From the NCBI GenBank assembly GCA_030639305.1, contig DAOWCY010000081.1, forward strand, positions 1 through 28,363: a stretch of DNA of 28,363 nt. The letters are read 5' to 3'. Shown piece by piece: positions 1-8,036 of this stretch (position 1 is its first letter; each line of letters opens with the position of its first letter). The notes below the pieces were generated by a model, which saw nothing but the letters and a program-made list of their open reading frames with translations, ran no database searches and was not told where the DNA came from. This DNA comes from JAGLQA01 sp023135565. Its GTDB lineage: Bacteria > Acidobacteriota > Aminicenantia > UBA2199. The translations under genes and the position numbers were made by a program.

Positions 1-290
1 AAAAAATTTAAAACAGCTTGCCTCCGGCGGCCCTGCCGGGGGCCAAACTTTTGAAAAAGTTTGAACAAAACTTTTGTTTAAAAAAACGAGAAGCCCCCCT
101 ACAAAAGCTTTGAATTTCTCTTTTCCCAGCACTGAATAGTTTCTTTTTTTCGGTTTCCCCTGGGGAAGGCTCGAAAAAAAACAAGGTTCCCCCTTTGAGC
201 GGGTAAAAAAAATAGGATTCTCCCTCGAAAGAAAAACTTTCAAAACAGGGAAAGAATAGTTAACTAATCAGCGCATGCAGCCCGGGAATA
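1..290. other. Non-coding left edge with a REP-like repeat
   Basis: I see no credible gene here. The stretch holds one copy of the 55-bp dispersed repeat (19-73) followed by A/T-rich sequence with short C/G runs and the weak hairpin TTCCCC/GGGGAA near 158-172. It lies downstream of the minus-strand gene ending at 291, so it may include that operon's 3' end, but no hairpin followed by a U-tract is evident on the minus strand. Confidence 0.5.
19..73. repeat. 55-bp dispersed REP-like repeat, copy A
   Basis: This segment is identical over 55 bp to 5122-5176. It carries two adjacent inverted repeats: CCGGC/GCCGG around GGCCCT, and AAACTTTT-GA-AAAAGTTT. Both copies lie outside convincing coding sequence, and a shorter relative of the right half occurs at 17910-17929. 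The organisation resembles REP/BIME-type intergenic repeats. Confidence 0.8.
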
Positions 291-833
291 TCAGGCGGTT
301 CTAACCATCTCTTCATGCTCTGTACGCCGGTTCCAGCTTTTATTTTCTATTAAATTTTGCCTGAAATCTTTTATATAGTCGGATATATATTTTTCTTTTC
401 TCACCATATCGTCGATTATCAGGCGGTGTTTTCTCAACAATTGTTTGATGAAGGGTTCATGTTGATTTATATAAGAATTTTTGTCGATAAGTTTCCGCTT
501 CCGGGCATGGAGCACCGTATTGCAGTAGCCGATGCATAATTCGACAAATGTGTAGTATTTAGCCCACTGCTTATCTTTTTCGGATGACTGGTTGTAGACG
601 CGGTGGATAATGTCCGGCTGCCACTTCCCGCTGAGACTCGATACTTTCGGATGTTCGGTTTGGAAGCCTTTTATTTTTTTATAAAGATTGTTTACCTGTT
701 TAAAAGCAGCGTCTTCCCGGTCTTTGCGACTTTGAGCAAAGGAGAGGTACGCAAAAACTGAAAACACCACCACTGCCGACAGCAAAACCGTACAACCTAT
801 TAAAATAAGGATAACTTCATTCGTAATATTCAT
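291..833 (-). CDS. Small N-terminally membrane-anchored protein of unknown function
   Basis: I do not recognise this family. The open frame extends to 881, but I place the start at the ATG at 833, which has a good Shine-Dalgarno (AGGAG, 6 nt upstream); this gives about 180 residues. The protein starts with a short polar segment and one strong hydrophobic helix (about residues 8-30, rich in I, L, V). The rest is a soluble, charged, mostly helical domain with many Lys/Arg and an aromatic-rich centre (WAKYYTFVELCIGYCN). The topology suggests a single-pass protein with its C-terminal domain in the cytoplasm. It is the last gene of the minus-strand run, 60 bp after the tandem SpeD-like gene. No catalytic motif is visible. 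Confidence 0.6.
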   Translation of the reverse strand: MNITNEVILILIGCTVLLSAVVVFSVFAYLSFAQSRKDREDAAFKQVNNLYKKIKGFQTEHPKVSSLSGKWQPDIIHRVYNQSSEKDKQWAKYYTFVELCIGYCNTVLHARKRKLIDKNSYINQHEPFIKQLLRKHRLIIDDMVRKEKYISDYIKDFRQNLIENKSWNRRTEHEEMVRTA

Positions 834-893
834 TTGCACTCCTATTTTATTGCCTGTTACCCCAAATCGGGTACGAAACACTTTATTCTAAAT

Positions 894-1697
894 CTATCCG
901 GGAATTCCCGGCAGCCATTTCCTGGATTTTGTTATCTCGCCGGACAAAGTTGTCCGCTGTGATTTGTAATTCTTCCCTCGTGACGATAGGGTGTTGTTCA
1001 CCAGGACACCCTTAAAATGTTCCAGCAAAATCGGGATAACATAATCCACATCGAAAAAACTACATGAAAACAAGTCGAAAAATGCTTTCTTTTCACCTGG
1101 AAATAAATGCAAACTGATGTGACTCTCCGCAATCATTGTAATGACCGAAATAACCGGCTGCCCGTCAAATAGACGGGACTTTATCAGGTAAGGCCGCATT
1201 ATCGGGGTCATGCCGATACTTGCCGGCAGCCTGTCGAAGAGAGAAAACAACTCTTCAAAATCCCAGGGCCCGTCGAAAACGCCAAAATCAAGAAATAGGT
1301 GAGGGCCGAAGTCGCCCTTTTTATCTATTTTTTCTTTATTTGTATTCGAGGAAAACCGCTGTATGGCCCTGGTTTCGGTATTTTTACAGGGAAAAAACAA
1401 CTGCATGGATTTTTCGAATTCTTCTTCAGCGAAAGGGGTGGGGCTTAAGATATCGGCAAAGACGGCTTCCCGGAGGCTGAAAGTATGCAGGGTAAAATGC
1501 CCCCCGGCGAGAAAAACGAAAGAACTGATACCGCAGTCTTCCGGCACAACGCCGTTATAATAAGGCAGGATGAAGGGCGGCATTACCGGCTGTAGGCCTA
1601 AAGATACGGGTAGTTCTTCGAGGATTTCGTAGGTTAGCCTGATATCGTCGAGGCGGGAGCGAAGTCCCTGGAAACCGTCAAACATCACATGCTGCAT
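894..1697 (-). CDS. Tandem SpeD-like (S-adenosylmethionine decarboxylase-fold) protein
   Basis: The 267-residue protein is an internal duplication of an AdoMet-decarboxylase-like domain. The second half (about 133-235) keeps the pyruvoyl-forming signature AESHISLHLF, with Glu191-Ser192-His193 matching the self-cleavage Glu-Ser of SpeD, and Cys212 (LFSCSFFD) at the place of the catalytic Cys. The first half (about 3-104) has the same layout but reads LAGGHFTLHTF, so the cleavage serine is missing and this half should not self-process. Both halves share LPxSxGxxPxM before the signature. Bacterial SpeD is normally a single domain of roughly 115-140 residues; the eukaryotic enzyme is a fused duplication. 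SpeD homologues include AdoMet decarboxylases and relatives with other amino-acid substrates, so the substrate is open. A weak ribosome site (AAGGA) precedes the start. The gene lies 120 bp after the KAP NTPase. Confidence 0.75.
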   Translation of the reverse strand: MQHVMFDGFQGLRSRLDDIRLTYEILEELPVSLGLQPVMPPFILPYYNGVVPEDCGISSFVFLAGGHFTLHTFSLREAVFADILSPTPFAEEEFEKSMQLFFPCKNTETRAIQRFSSNTNKEKIDKKGDFGPHLFLDFGVFDGPWDFEELFSLFDRLPASIGMTPIMRPYLIKSRLFDGQPVISVITMIAESHISLHLFPGEKKAFFDLFSCSFFDVDYVIPILLEHFKGVLVNNTLSSRGKNYKSQRTTLSGEITKSRKWLPGIPG

Positions 1698-1817
1698 AAT
1701 TTTATTCCTTATGTATGCCCGGCAAATCTTTTGCCGCCGCCGATCTCATCAGGAGCGTGCTTATATTCATATTTATACTATTCAAAATTTAAATCGTCCT
1801 GTTTGCTATCGGTTAAG

Positions 1818-3596
1818 TTAGCTCTCATCCTTATCTATGGAGTGGAATGAACTGAAATGATCTTGCCAACTATCTATTTCTTCTGGGGTTTCAGGTTTTT
1901 TGAATTTTGTTTTTATATCTTTAGAAAATACCATTTCCGCATTCTCTGCACCCCACCAGTTGGTCCCGGTAAGGTCAGTTCCTTTAAATACAGCGCCATT
2001 CAAAATGGTGTTTTTAAAGTTAACCATTTCCATTACTGCGTCTGTAAAATCCGCATTTGTACAATCGGCACCGGAAAAATCAGCCCCTTTTAAGATCGCG
2101 TTATGGAATTTAGCCTGGTTCAAATTACATGCTTTGAGATCGGATTCAGTCAGACTGCAGTTACGAAAATCTACTCCTGCTAATGTTTTAAGCTTCGTAA
2201 AATTCTCACTGCTAAAATTGAGATATGAATAGTCCGATTCTTTACGCAGTTGATTGAACTTTTCAATTTTTCCGTCCCAGAGAAAGTCGATCAATTGTCC
2301 TATGGTAGATTTACTCTCACTATCTTCAGTGGGACTCTCTGTTTCATGGGAAAATCCTTTTGTGGAACTCAAGTACATTTTTAGATTATCTAATATTTTG
2401 GGTGCAAATAAATTTCCAACTATATCTTTCCTGAAAAATTCGAAAAAACGGCCATCTTCAATATTGTAATCCTTACAGATTTCTTTTATATCATCCGGCT
2501 GCTTATCTATCTTTTTTTCATGGTTATATTTTTTATGACGGTCTTTTATCGTATTCAGGAGTGGACGATGCCGGTTATTATTGGTTTTTTCGACAAGGTC
2601 TCTAAAAAAAACGAGCCATTTCAATTCGATAACTTTTAAGATTGCAAGCGCTTTGATATCCAGGGAATCTTCCGGGTTATCCGTTTTAGTTTTATACATT
2701 GTCCATGACAAAATAATACTATTGATAATACGTTTAATTTTCCGGGGGTTGGCCTCAACATCAGAAAGAAGTTCAAACAAAATATCAGAAAACAGGATTC
2801 CCTTTTCTTCGAAATCAAAACTCTCGATATATTCCTTGATTTTTTTTTCATCGTTTTGAGGAATAAAAAAGGGCACCTGGATCATTTTTTCTAAGTATCT
2901 ATCGCCATCGAAAACGGTACCGATATCTTTATCAGTACTTTTATGTCCCCTATATACGAATTTTATTCCATCCGCCACAATTTCCCGGTCGGCACCGATA
3001 AAAAAAACGGTGTGTTCAAGACTGAATACCAGCCTGATGTTCTCCAATATATTAACGATACGTCGGGGCAAACAGCGGTCCATATCATCGATAAAAATCA
3101 CCAATAAGTTACGATCGCTATCACTATTTTCTTGGAGTAATTCTGTAAAGCTTTTAAATGTTCCACGAAGGGTAGAAAACTTTGATGCCCATTCTTCTTT
3201 TGATTGGTTTATATTTCGTAAATCGCTGGCGTCCGGGGCACTTGTTTTCTTCGCAATAGCTGCATATAATTGCCAGAACCTTTCGAAAAGTGTAGGTTTG
3301 TCTTCCATCTCTTTAAACCAATCTTGATTTATCATGGTGTGGAGCATAGCCTGAACCATATTCTCTTCAGGGGGGTACTCCCAGGGGTTAAACCAGACTG
3401 TTTTCACCTTTTTGCCTTTAAATCGCTGCTCTATAGTGCGCATCAACGTGGTCTTACCGGAACCCCATTCCCCAAAAATGCCAAAAGTAAGAGACTTCCC
3501 GGTTTGCATTGCCAAATCGACAAATGCTTTTGCATAACCTTCGAAATCGAGACAAATATTATTCTCCTGGGCATGCTCATCATCTAATAATTTCAT
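1818..3596 (-). CDS. KAP-family P-loop NTPase with C-terminal pentapeptide repeats
   Basis: This 592-residue protein has a Walker A motif GEWGSGKTT (42-50), the NPWEY segment typical of KAP NTPases (about 70-74), and a Walker B with LLVIFIDDMDRC (164-175), followed by FFIGADREIV, a sensor-like strand. KAP NTPases are STAND-related ATPases often tied to membrane or defence functions; many carry transmembrane helices between the NTPase motifs, and I see none here. The C-terminus (about 470-565) is a run of pentapeptide repeats of A(D/N)LXX type (GADFSGADCTNADFTDAV), expected to form a right-handed quadrilateral beta-helix for protein contacts. The start has a strong GGAGG 9 nt upstream. It sits 22 bp after the radical SAM gene and is probably cotranscribed. 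Confidence 0.87.
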   Translation of the reverse strand: MKLLDDEHAQENNICLDFEGYAKAFVDLAMQTGKSLTFGIFGEWGSGKTTLMRTIEQRFKGKKVKTVWFNPWEYPPEENMVQAMLHTMINQDWFKEMEDKPTLFERFWQLYAAIAKKTSAPDASDLRNINQSKEEWASKFSTLRGTFKSFTELLQENSDSDRNLLVIFIDDMDRCLPRRIVNILENIRLVFSLEHTVFFIGADREIVADGIKFVYRGHKSTDKDIGTVFDGDRYLEKMIQVPFFIPQNDEKKIKEYIESFDFEEKGILFSDILFELLSDVEANPRKIKRIINSIILSWTMYKTKTDNPEDSLDIKALAILKVIELKWLVFFRDLVEKTNNNRHRPLLNTIKDRHKKYNHEKKIDKQPDDIKEICKDYNIEDGRFFEFFRKDIVGNLFAPKILDNLKMYLSSTKGFSHETESPTEDSESKSTIGQLIDFLWDGKIEKFNQLRKESDYSYLNFSSENFTKLKTLAGVDFRNCSLTESDLKACNLNQAKFHNAILKGADFSGADCTNADFTDAVMEMVNFKNTILNGAVFKGTDLTGTNWWGAENAEMVFSKDIKTKFKKPETPEEIDSWQDHFSSFHSIDKDES

Positions 3597-3618
3597 TTAT
3601 TCTATCCTCCATAATTAA

Positions 3619-4506
3619 TTACCGTATCAAACGTTTTTGTTTTTTTATTTCACATATTGTGGGACTAACTGTTTTGATGCCGCATTCACCGGCTATCTTT
3701 ATTGCTTCGGCCAGGAACCGCGGGTCTGTGGCTTCCGCGTGAGAAAAATGCCGCCGGGGTAAAAAAGAAATAAACTTCAAAGGAATATTCCCGTCGATGC
3801 TTGCCAGCCTGTTACAAACGATCTCGATTTCTTTCCTGTCGATGTAACCGGGAACCAATAGTAAAGAGGGACGAAGCAGCGGAACCGGCTCGCCGGCTCC
3901 GAACCTTTCATACAGGGCGGTGAAATTATTCCATATTTTTTTGTTAGAATGGCCGGTTAATGTGTGATGGACTTTGTCACTTCCGGCCTTTAGACCAACA
4001 TTGAGTCCCCCTCCCGATGTTTTTACAATTCCCGTAAAATCGATTAAATCGGGCAGGGAGGCGGTTAAATTCGTTTCCGCGCAGATTCGTAATATTCTAC
4101 CGGGGTATTTTTCCCGGAAGGCCCCGGCTAATTTTACTACTTTTTTCATGGCTATGTCGGGCGTCCCGCCGCAAAAGCAAATGCAGGTGGTATCTTTGTC
4201 CACCCAATCCAGTATTTCATCTTTATAAAAACGGGGCAGCCCGGTTTCGCGCATGATCTCATGTATCCAATCCTGGCAGAAACCACAGGTGAAATTACAA
4301 CCGCCCCAATATACGGCTAAATTCTTGCAGCCTCTTTCCGCATCCCTGGTTTTAGTATAAACCGGGTAGCCCGCGGCAGTCGCCCCGGGGCATAACCAGC
4401 TTGCAATACAATTGGCCGGATGCGGATCGTAAAATCCAAAAACTGTATAGGTCTCTTTATCTTTTACCAAAAGCCCTTCCACCAGATCATAAAGATACTT
4501 TCCCAA
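3619..4506 (-). CDS. Radical SAM protein, PflA/AmmeMemoRadiSam-like
   Basis: The protein has the radical SAM iron-sulfur motif CxxxCxxC as CNFTCGFC (Cys70, Cys74, Cys77), preceded by GG and a Cys-containing segment (about 33-60), a layout like pyruvate-formate-lyase activating enzymes and the AMMECR1/MEMO-associated radical SAM family. CFCGGTP (about 112-118) matches the glycine-rich SAM-binding GGEP-like strand. The fold suggests generation of a 5'-deoxyadenosyl radical acting on a protein or small substrate; I cannot name the substrate. At 295 residues it is near the usual size. The longest frame starts with TTG at 4506 and overlaps the end of the preceding gene by 43 bp with no clear Shine-Dalgarno. 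A later GTG (codon 9) is also possible, and translational coupling is plausible. Confidence 0.85.
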   Translation of the reverse strand: MGKYLYDLVEGLLVKDKETYTVFGFYDPHPANCIASWLCPGATAAGYPVYTKTRDAERGCKNLAVYWGGCNFTCGFCQDWIHEIMRETGLPRFYKDEILDWVDKDTTCICFCGGTPDIAMKKVVKLAGAFREKYPGRILRICAETNLTASLPDLIDFTGIVKTSGGGLNVGLKAGSDKVHHTLTGHSNKKIWNNFTALYERFGAGEPVPLLRPSLLLVPGYIDRKEIEIVCNRLASIDGNIPLKFISFLPRRHFSHAEATDPRFLAEAIKIAGECGIKTVSPTICEIKKQKRLIR

Positions 4507-5099
4507 TAATAGGAAAGCAGCTCTAAAAAATGTTCTTGAATATGATTGTTTCTTCTCGCCTGTCGCTTAATTTCGCGGCGTTGGGATTTCGCTTCGGTTG
4601 GGTCGCTTTGGTCGCTGCCGAAAGGACGGCGATCTATTGGGATCGTATCTATAGTATATTCTTTAAACTTTCCTTCCCGTTCTATATAAGAGTGGCATAA
4701 TTGCTCGATATCTTGTCTTACTTCATCTCTCCGGTTAGCCGGTAGGGCTTCATGTCCCGGTACCTGGGTGGTAATTATTCCCGACAAAGCAGCGGCAGCT
4801 TCACCGCTTCTGCCTGCCTGGATAACCCACTGCTCATCAATTGATGCGGCAGCTAAAATTTTATTCATATCCAATGATTCCATGATAACTCTTTTTATGC
4901 CGGTTAATTGCGGTGATATGAAAATCCACCCGCCCAGGCCGGAATAAATACTGAAAATGTACGGCTCATGCTGCAATATAACGGCAGAACCTTCTTCTCT
5001 TATTATTTTTCCCGGTGCCCGGGGCGTATTTTTTTCTATAAGAAGAGAAGCGGAGTATATATGACTGGGCACGGTAGGTTTTTTTGTTCCGGTTTCCAT
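4464..5099 (-). CDS. Unknown protein between two radical SAM genes
   Basis: I do not recognise this protein. The frame is open to 5204, but the upstream part translates the 55-bp dispersed repeat (5122-5176), so I prefer the ATG at 5099 (about 211 residues); no good Shine-Dalgarno supports either start. The N-terminal two thirds looks like a compact alpha/beta domain with hydrophobic strands (SAVILQHEPYIFSIY, GWIFISPQLTGIKRVI). The last 50 residues are basic and then Trp-rich (FMIWWKGFW) where the frame overlaps the next gene, so the true end could be upset by a frameshift. There is no signal peptide. Its place between a B12-type radical SAM protein and a second radical SAM protein makes a partner or substrate role possible, but that is only context. 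Confidence 0.5.
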   Translation of the reverse strand: METGTKKPTVPSHIYSASLLIEKNTPRAPGKIIREEGSAVILQHEPYIFSIYSGLGGWIFISPQLTGIKRVIMESLDMNKILAAASIDEQWVIQAGRSGEAAAALSGIITTQVPGHEALPANRRDEVRQDIEQLCHSYIEREGKFKEYTIDTIPIDRRPFGSDQSDPTEAKSQRREIKRQARRNNHIQEHFLELLSYYWESIFMIWWKGFW

Positions 5100-5121
5100 T
5101 GTTTCTACTATGAAATTACTC

Positions 5122-5176
5122 TGCCTCCGGCGGCCCTGCCGGGGGCCAAACTTTTGAAAAAGTTTGAACAAAACTT
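5122..5176. repeat. 55-bp dispersed REP-like repeat, copy B
   Basis: Identical to 19-73 across 55 bp, with the same two inverted repeats. It lies between the genes at 5286-6839 and 4464-5099. Further hairpins follow toward 5245 (GCGGCA-CTA-TGCCGC at 5198-5212 and CCCCAC-GCGA-GTGGGG at 5230-5245), making a hairpin-rich spacer. Confidence 0.8.
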
Positions 5177-5229
5177 CTGATAAGTTAAAAGCGAGAAGCG
5201 GCACTATGCCGCGAAACGGCTAAATGCTC

Positions 5230-5245
5230 CCCCACGCGAGTGGGG
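5230..5245 (-). terminator. Perfect hairpin downstream of the B12-type radical SAM gene
   Basis: CCCCAC-GCGA-GTGGGG forms a perfect 6-bp stem with a tetraloop about 40 bp after the stop at 5286. No U-tract follows on the minus strand, so it is more likely an attenuating or 3'-stabilising structure than a full intrinsic terminator. Confidence 0.35.
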
Positions 5246-5285
5246 TTTGCTTAATTTCGTTGTCTCCGGGTGGTAGTACGCCATT

Positions 5286-6839
5286 TTATCCGGCAAAAGC
5301 CCATTCACATGAAACCGCCAATCTGTCCGGCTCGTCATCTAAATAACCGGCTTTCTCGAGACTCTGCATACGGGCTTTCTCATCTTCAAATCCTTCGAGT
5401 AATTCATCTTCATCATGACCGGCTTCCTCGATATCGAAGTTGATTCTACCTATTTTTTTTGAGAATCGCTCACTTAAAATAGAAGCTTTGTATGCCGCAA
5501 AGAAAATCTCTTCCAGCTTTTCACCTGTCATTTCCGGGTAATCGAGTAATGCCCGGGTACCGTTGTAAAGACGCAAATCATGTTTTTTAAGCGCTTTTTT
5601 AGAGTGAATTTCTTTATATAATTTTGTGCCGGGCACCGGCGCCAGGAGCGTATAAATGTTGATTGCTCCCTGTTCTTCCATTTCACGGGATGATTCGATT
5701 ATTTTTTTGGTTTTATACTCGTTGTCGTTTAGATTTCCCAGGATAAACGAAGTTGTAGGTAGTATATCCGCGGATATTAGCCGACTTACCGCTTCTTTTG
5801 CCATAAAAAAATCTATCCCTTTTTCATATCCGTCCAGGTCGGAATCCTCAGTCGATTCCACCCCGGCCCACATCATGGAGCAGCCCGCTTTTCTCATTAA
5901 AGGGAGCAGGCTAAGATTATTTAATAACCACTTTATATGTCCGAAACACCACCAGCTAATGTTTAATTGCCGGTCGATAATTTGACTGCAAACTTCGGAA
6001 ATCCACACTGGGCTCGTTGTAAAGGTGTCGTCCCAAAATGAGAATCGAGATATATTGTGCCTGCTGTTGGCCTGCTCGATACTATCGACAAATAGTGCCG
6101 GGGATAAACGTGATGATGGCCGCGGGAAATGCAGCGGAGTGGCGCAAAAAGTACAGCTATAGGGGCAGCCCAGCATCCCTAATACCGGGTAAACAGGGTA
6201 AATTTCCCGTTTCTTTAAAAGGTAAAGGTTTTTTTCGATCCCGTATTTCTGCCAATTATATTCGCTTTGCGAAACAAAATAATGTAACTCTTTCTCTTCG
6301 TTGATTTTTTTTCTCTCGATACTGTTTATACGTGGATTGTTAGTGTTATCACGATAAGCGATGCCCGGTATCGCAGTTAGGTCATTTCCTTTTAAAATCA
6401 TGGAAATCGAACGACTCACTGCCAAAGGAGAAGATTCTAACATTACGATATCCACAGCGGTTTCTTTTGCAAGAAGTGAACCGGGTTTTTGCCGGGGAAT
6501 AAGTCCGCCCAGGATGGTTTTAATGTCCGGCAGCCTTTTTTTTACGGCTCTCAGGAAAGAGAGATGGTAGGGCAGAGCAGCGTTTGCCATAAAGGTATAT
6601 AGATGAAGCACGGGGGCAATCATTACACCAACGATATCGGGATCAAAGTCCAGTATACGTTTAAGAGTAACTCCCGGTTCCTCGTAATCCACCTGCCCAT
6701 CGATCACCAGGATTTCCTCATGTTTTTTTTTCAGTTCATCAGCCGCCTTTAACATTCCCCAGGGCGGCGAACTCATCCCCTGGGAATAAAAAAACCATGA
6801 TAACGATGGAATATAGGGATTTACGAGTACAAGCTTCAT
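5286..6839 (-). CDS. B12-binding-domain radical SAM protein (class B type)
   Basis: The N-terminal part (about 1-155) is a Rossmann-like cobalamin-binding domain of the class B radical SAM type: a beta-strand with NPY at the start, PPWGMLKAADEL, DPDIVGVMIAP and KTILGGLIPRQKPG. The classical DxHxxG cobalamin motif is absent, as is usual in this class. The catalytic core follows with GCPYSCTFC (Cys225, Cys229, Cys232). Later FWDDTFTT, MWAGVESTEDSDLDGYEKG and LLAPVPGTKLY match the conserved segments of the family. Members include methyltransferases, hopanoid and chlorophyll enzymes, and RiPP or antibiotic maturases. At 517 residues the length is typical. The start has no clear Shine-Dalgarno. 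It lies 63 bp after the KGGSGR ATPase gene on the same strand. No short precursor peptide gene is evident beside it. Confidence 0.9.
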   Translation of the reverse strand: MKLVLVNPYIPSLSWFFYSQGMSSPPWGMLKAADELKKKHEEILVIDGQVDYEEPGVTLKRILDFDPDIVGVMIAPVLHLYTFMANAALPYHLSFLRAVKKRLPDIKTILGGLIPRQKPGSLLAKETAVDIVMLESSPLAVSRSISMILKGNDLTAIPGIAYRDNTNNPRINSIERKKINEEKELHYFVSQSEYNWQKYGIEKNLYLLKKREIYPVYPVLGMLGCPYSCTFCATPLHFPRPSSRLSPALFVDSIEQANSRHNISRFSFWDDTFTTSPVWISEVCSQIIDRQLNISWWCFGHIKWLLNNLSLLPLMRKAGCSMMWAGVESTEDSDLDGYEKGIDFFMAKEAVSRLISADILPTTSFILGNLNDNEYKTKKIIESSREMEEQGAINIYTLLAPVPGTKLYKEIHSKKALKKHDLRLYNGTRALLDYPEMTGEKLEEIFFAAYKASILSERFSKKIGRINFDIEEAGHDEDELLEGFEDEKARMQSLEKAGYLDDEPDRLAVSCEWAFAG

Positions 6840-6902
6840 GGATAATATCTAAATAAATTATAAATTTTACAAAAAATCCAGGAAAAATTAGCGATTTTAA
6901 AA

Positions 6903-8024
6903 TTATTTGCTATCAGATATCTTTTTCCAGACTTTATTTCTAATATCGCTGTCATCAATTTTCCTGCGTTCCATAATCACTCTCTCAGCGATTGAATCAT
7001 AAGAATCAACCAATTCCTTATAAAATTCATAAGCTTCCGAAAGCGTAACAATACGTTCAAAGAATTTCATCGAATCATCTTCCGGGATATCGCCGAGATA
7101 TTTGAAATCGATATCGCTCTTAAGCTTGTCCAGGTTTGAATCGATATTTTTTTTTGCTTTTTGAAACACAACATCATTGAAAAGTTTTCCTCTCCCAGGT
7201 TCAATGGACGGTTTGATCGAACCCACTTTATATAACCTTACCTTCCCGAAAACATAACGTTCTTCGAGATAGTATTTCAGCACCCTGCATGTTTCTTCCG
7301 TTCCTTTTAAATGTTGAGCACTCCATCGGAAGAAAGTAAGTATCATGTTTGAAGTATTCAAAACAGGGAGGCTGTTTGCCGTTATCCCACTGGCCGAATC
7401 ACATATTATATAGATATCATTGTAAAACTTATCAAACGTATCCCGATCCAAGGGCTTTCCCTTTTTGCCATCTCCCGTTTTCTTATGAAAGAAATTTACC
7501 AATTCCGCCACCAGTAAACAAAATCTATCCTTAAAGCTTTCAAGATCATAATGTTTCCCTGAAATCAAATCTACAGATTTTTCCTTGCCTGAAGCAGTAA
7601 GAAAGATCAACTCGCCTTCTTTAATTTTTTTTACCAGTTTTTCAGCCCCGTTGACATGCTCAAAATCCTCTTTCATTCCAATAAACTTTTGGCGTTCCAG
7701 TTTATTTTTATAGACAAGTTTTTTGAAATTTATTCCATACTTATTTACGAAATCGCTATCACTGACGGATTTATTAAAAAAATGGTGGATGCCGGTTCCA
7801 TCATTTTGTTTCAATTTACTATCGATGGCTTTATTAATCGGTTCCCAAACATCTACCTCTCCTCTTTCCCCTGTCGTTTTTAAAATTTCATGCATTCCCG
7901 GAGCCCCGAAATCCATATCCAGGCAGGCAACCTTCTTCCCTTTTCTAAACAGGCTTCCGGCAATATTAACCGCTGCTGTCGACCGGCCTGAACCACCTTT
8001 ATAAGAGTAACATGTTATGATCAT
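6903..8024 (-). CDS. ParA/MinD-like ATPase with KGGSGR P-loop variant
   Basis: The 373-residue protein opens with ITCYSYKGGSGRST (KGGSGRS at 9-15), a deviant Walker A of the SIMIBI ParA/MinD class in which the usual GKT/GKS lysine is Arg. The signature Lys9 is kept. DMDFGAPG (36-43) is the switch-like strand of this group, and IYIICDSASGI (204-214) is the Walker B region. These are hallmarks of the KGGVGR-motif variant ATPases found in many bacterial conflict and regulatory loci. The C-terminal half (about 240-373) is helical and charged. AAGGA precedes the ATG and the gene follows the 652-residue gene by 12 bp, so it is the third member of a compact cassette. A second KGGVGR ATPase begins at 27985. 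Whether the Arg variant hydrolyses ATP cannot be told from sequence. Confidence 0.87.
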   Translation of the reverse strand: MIITCYSYKGGSGRSTAAVNIAGSLFRKGKKVACLDMDFGAPGMHEILKTTGERGEVDVWEPINKAIDSKLKQNDGTGIHHFFNKSVSDSDFVNKYGINFKKLVYKNKLERQKFIGMKEDFEHVNGAEKLVKKIKEGELIFLTASGKEKSVDLISGKHYDLESFKDRFCLLVAELVNFFHKKTGDGKKGKPLDRDTFDKFYNDIYIICDSASGITANSLPVLNTSNMILTFFRWSAQHLKGTEETCRVLKYYLEERYVFGKVRLYKVGSIKPSIEPGRGKLFNDVVFQKAKKNIDSNLDKLKSDIDFKYLGDIPEDDSMKFFERIVTLSEAYEFYKELVDSYDSIAERVIMERRKIDDSDIRNKVWKKISDSK

Positions 8025-8036
8025 TTCTAAAATCCT

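Noticed and set aside
5286..6839. RiPP cluster with a precursor peptide beside the B12-type radical SAM gene
   Set aside because: The flanking gaps (6840-6902, 5100-5285) hold no short frame with a ribosome site, and no leader-like peptide is visible.
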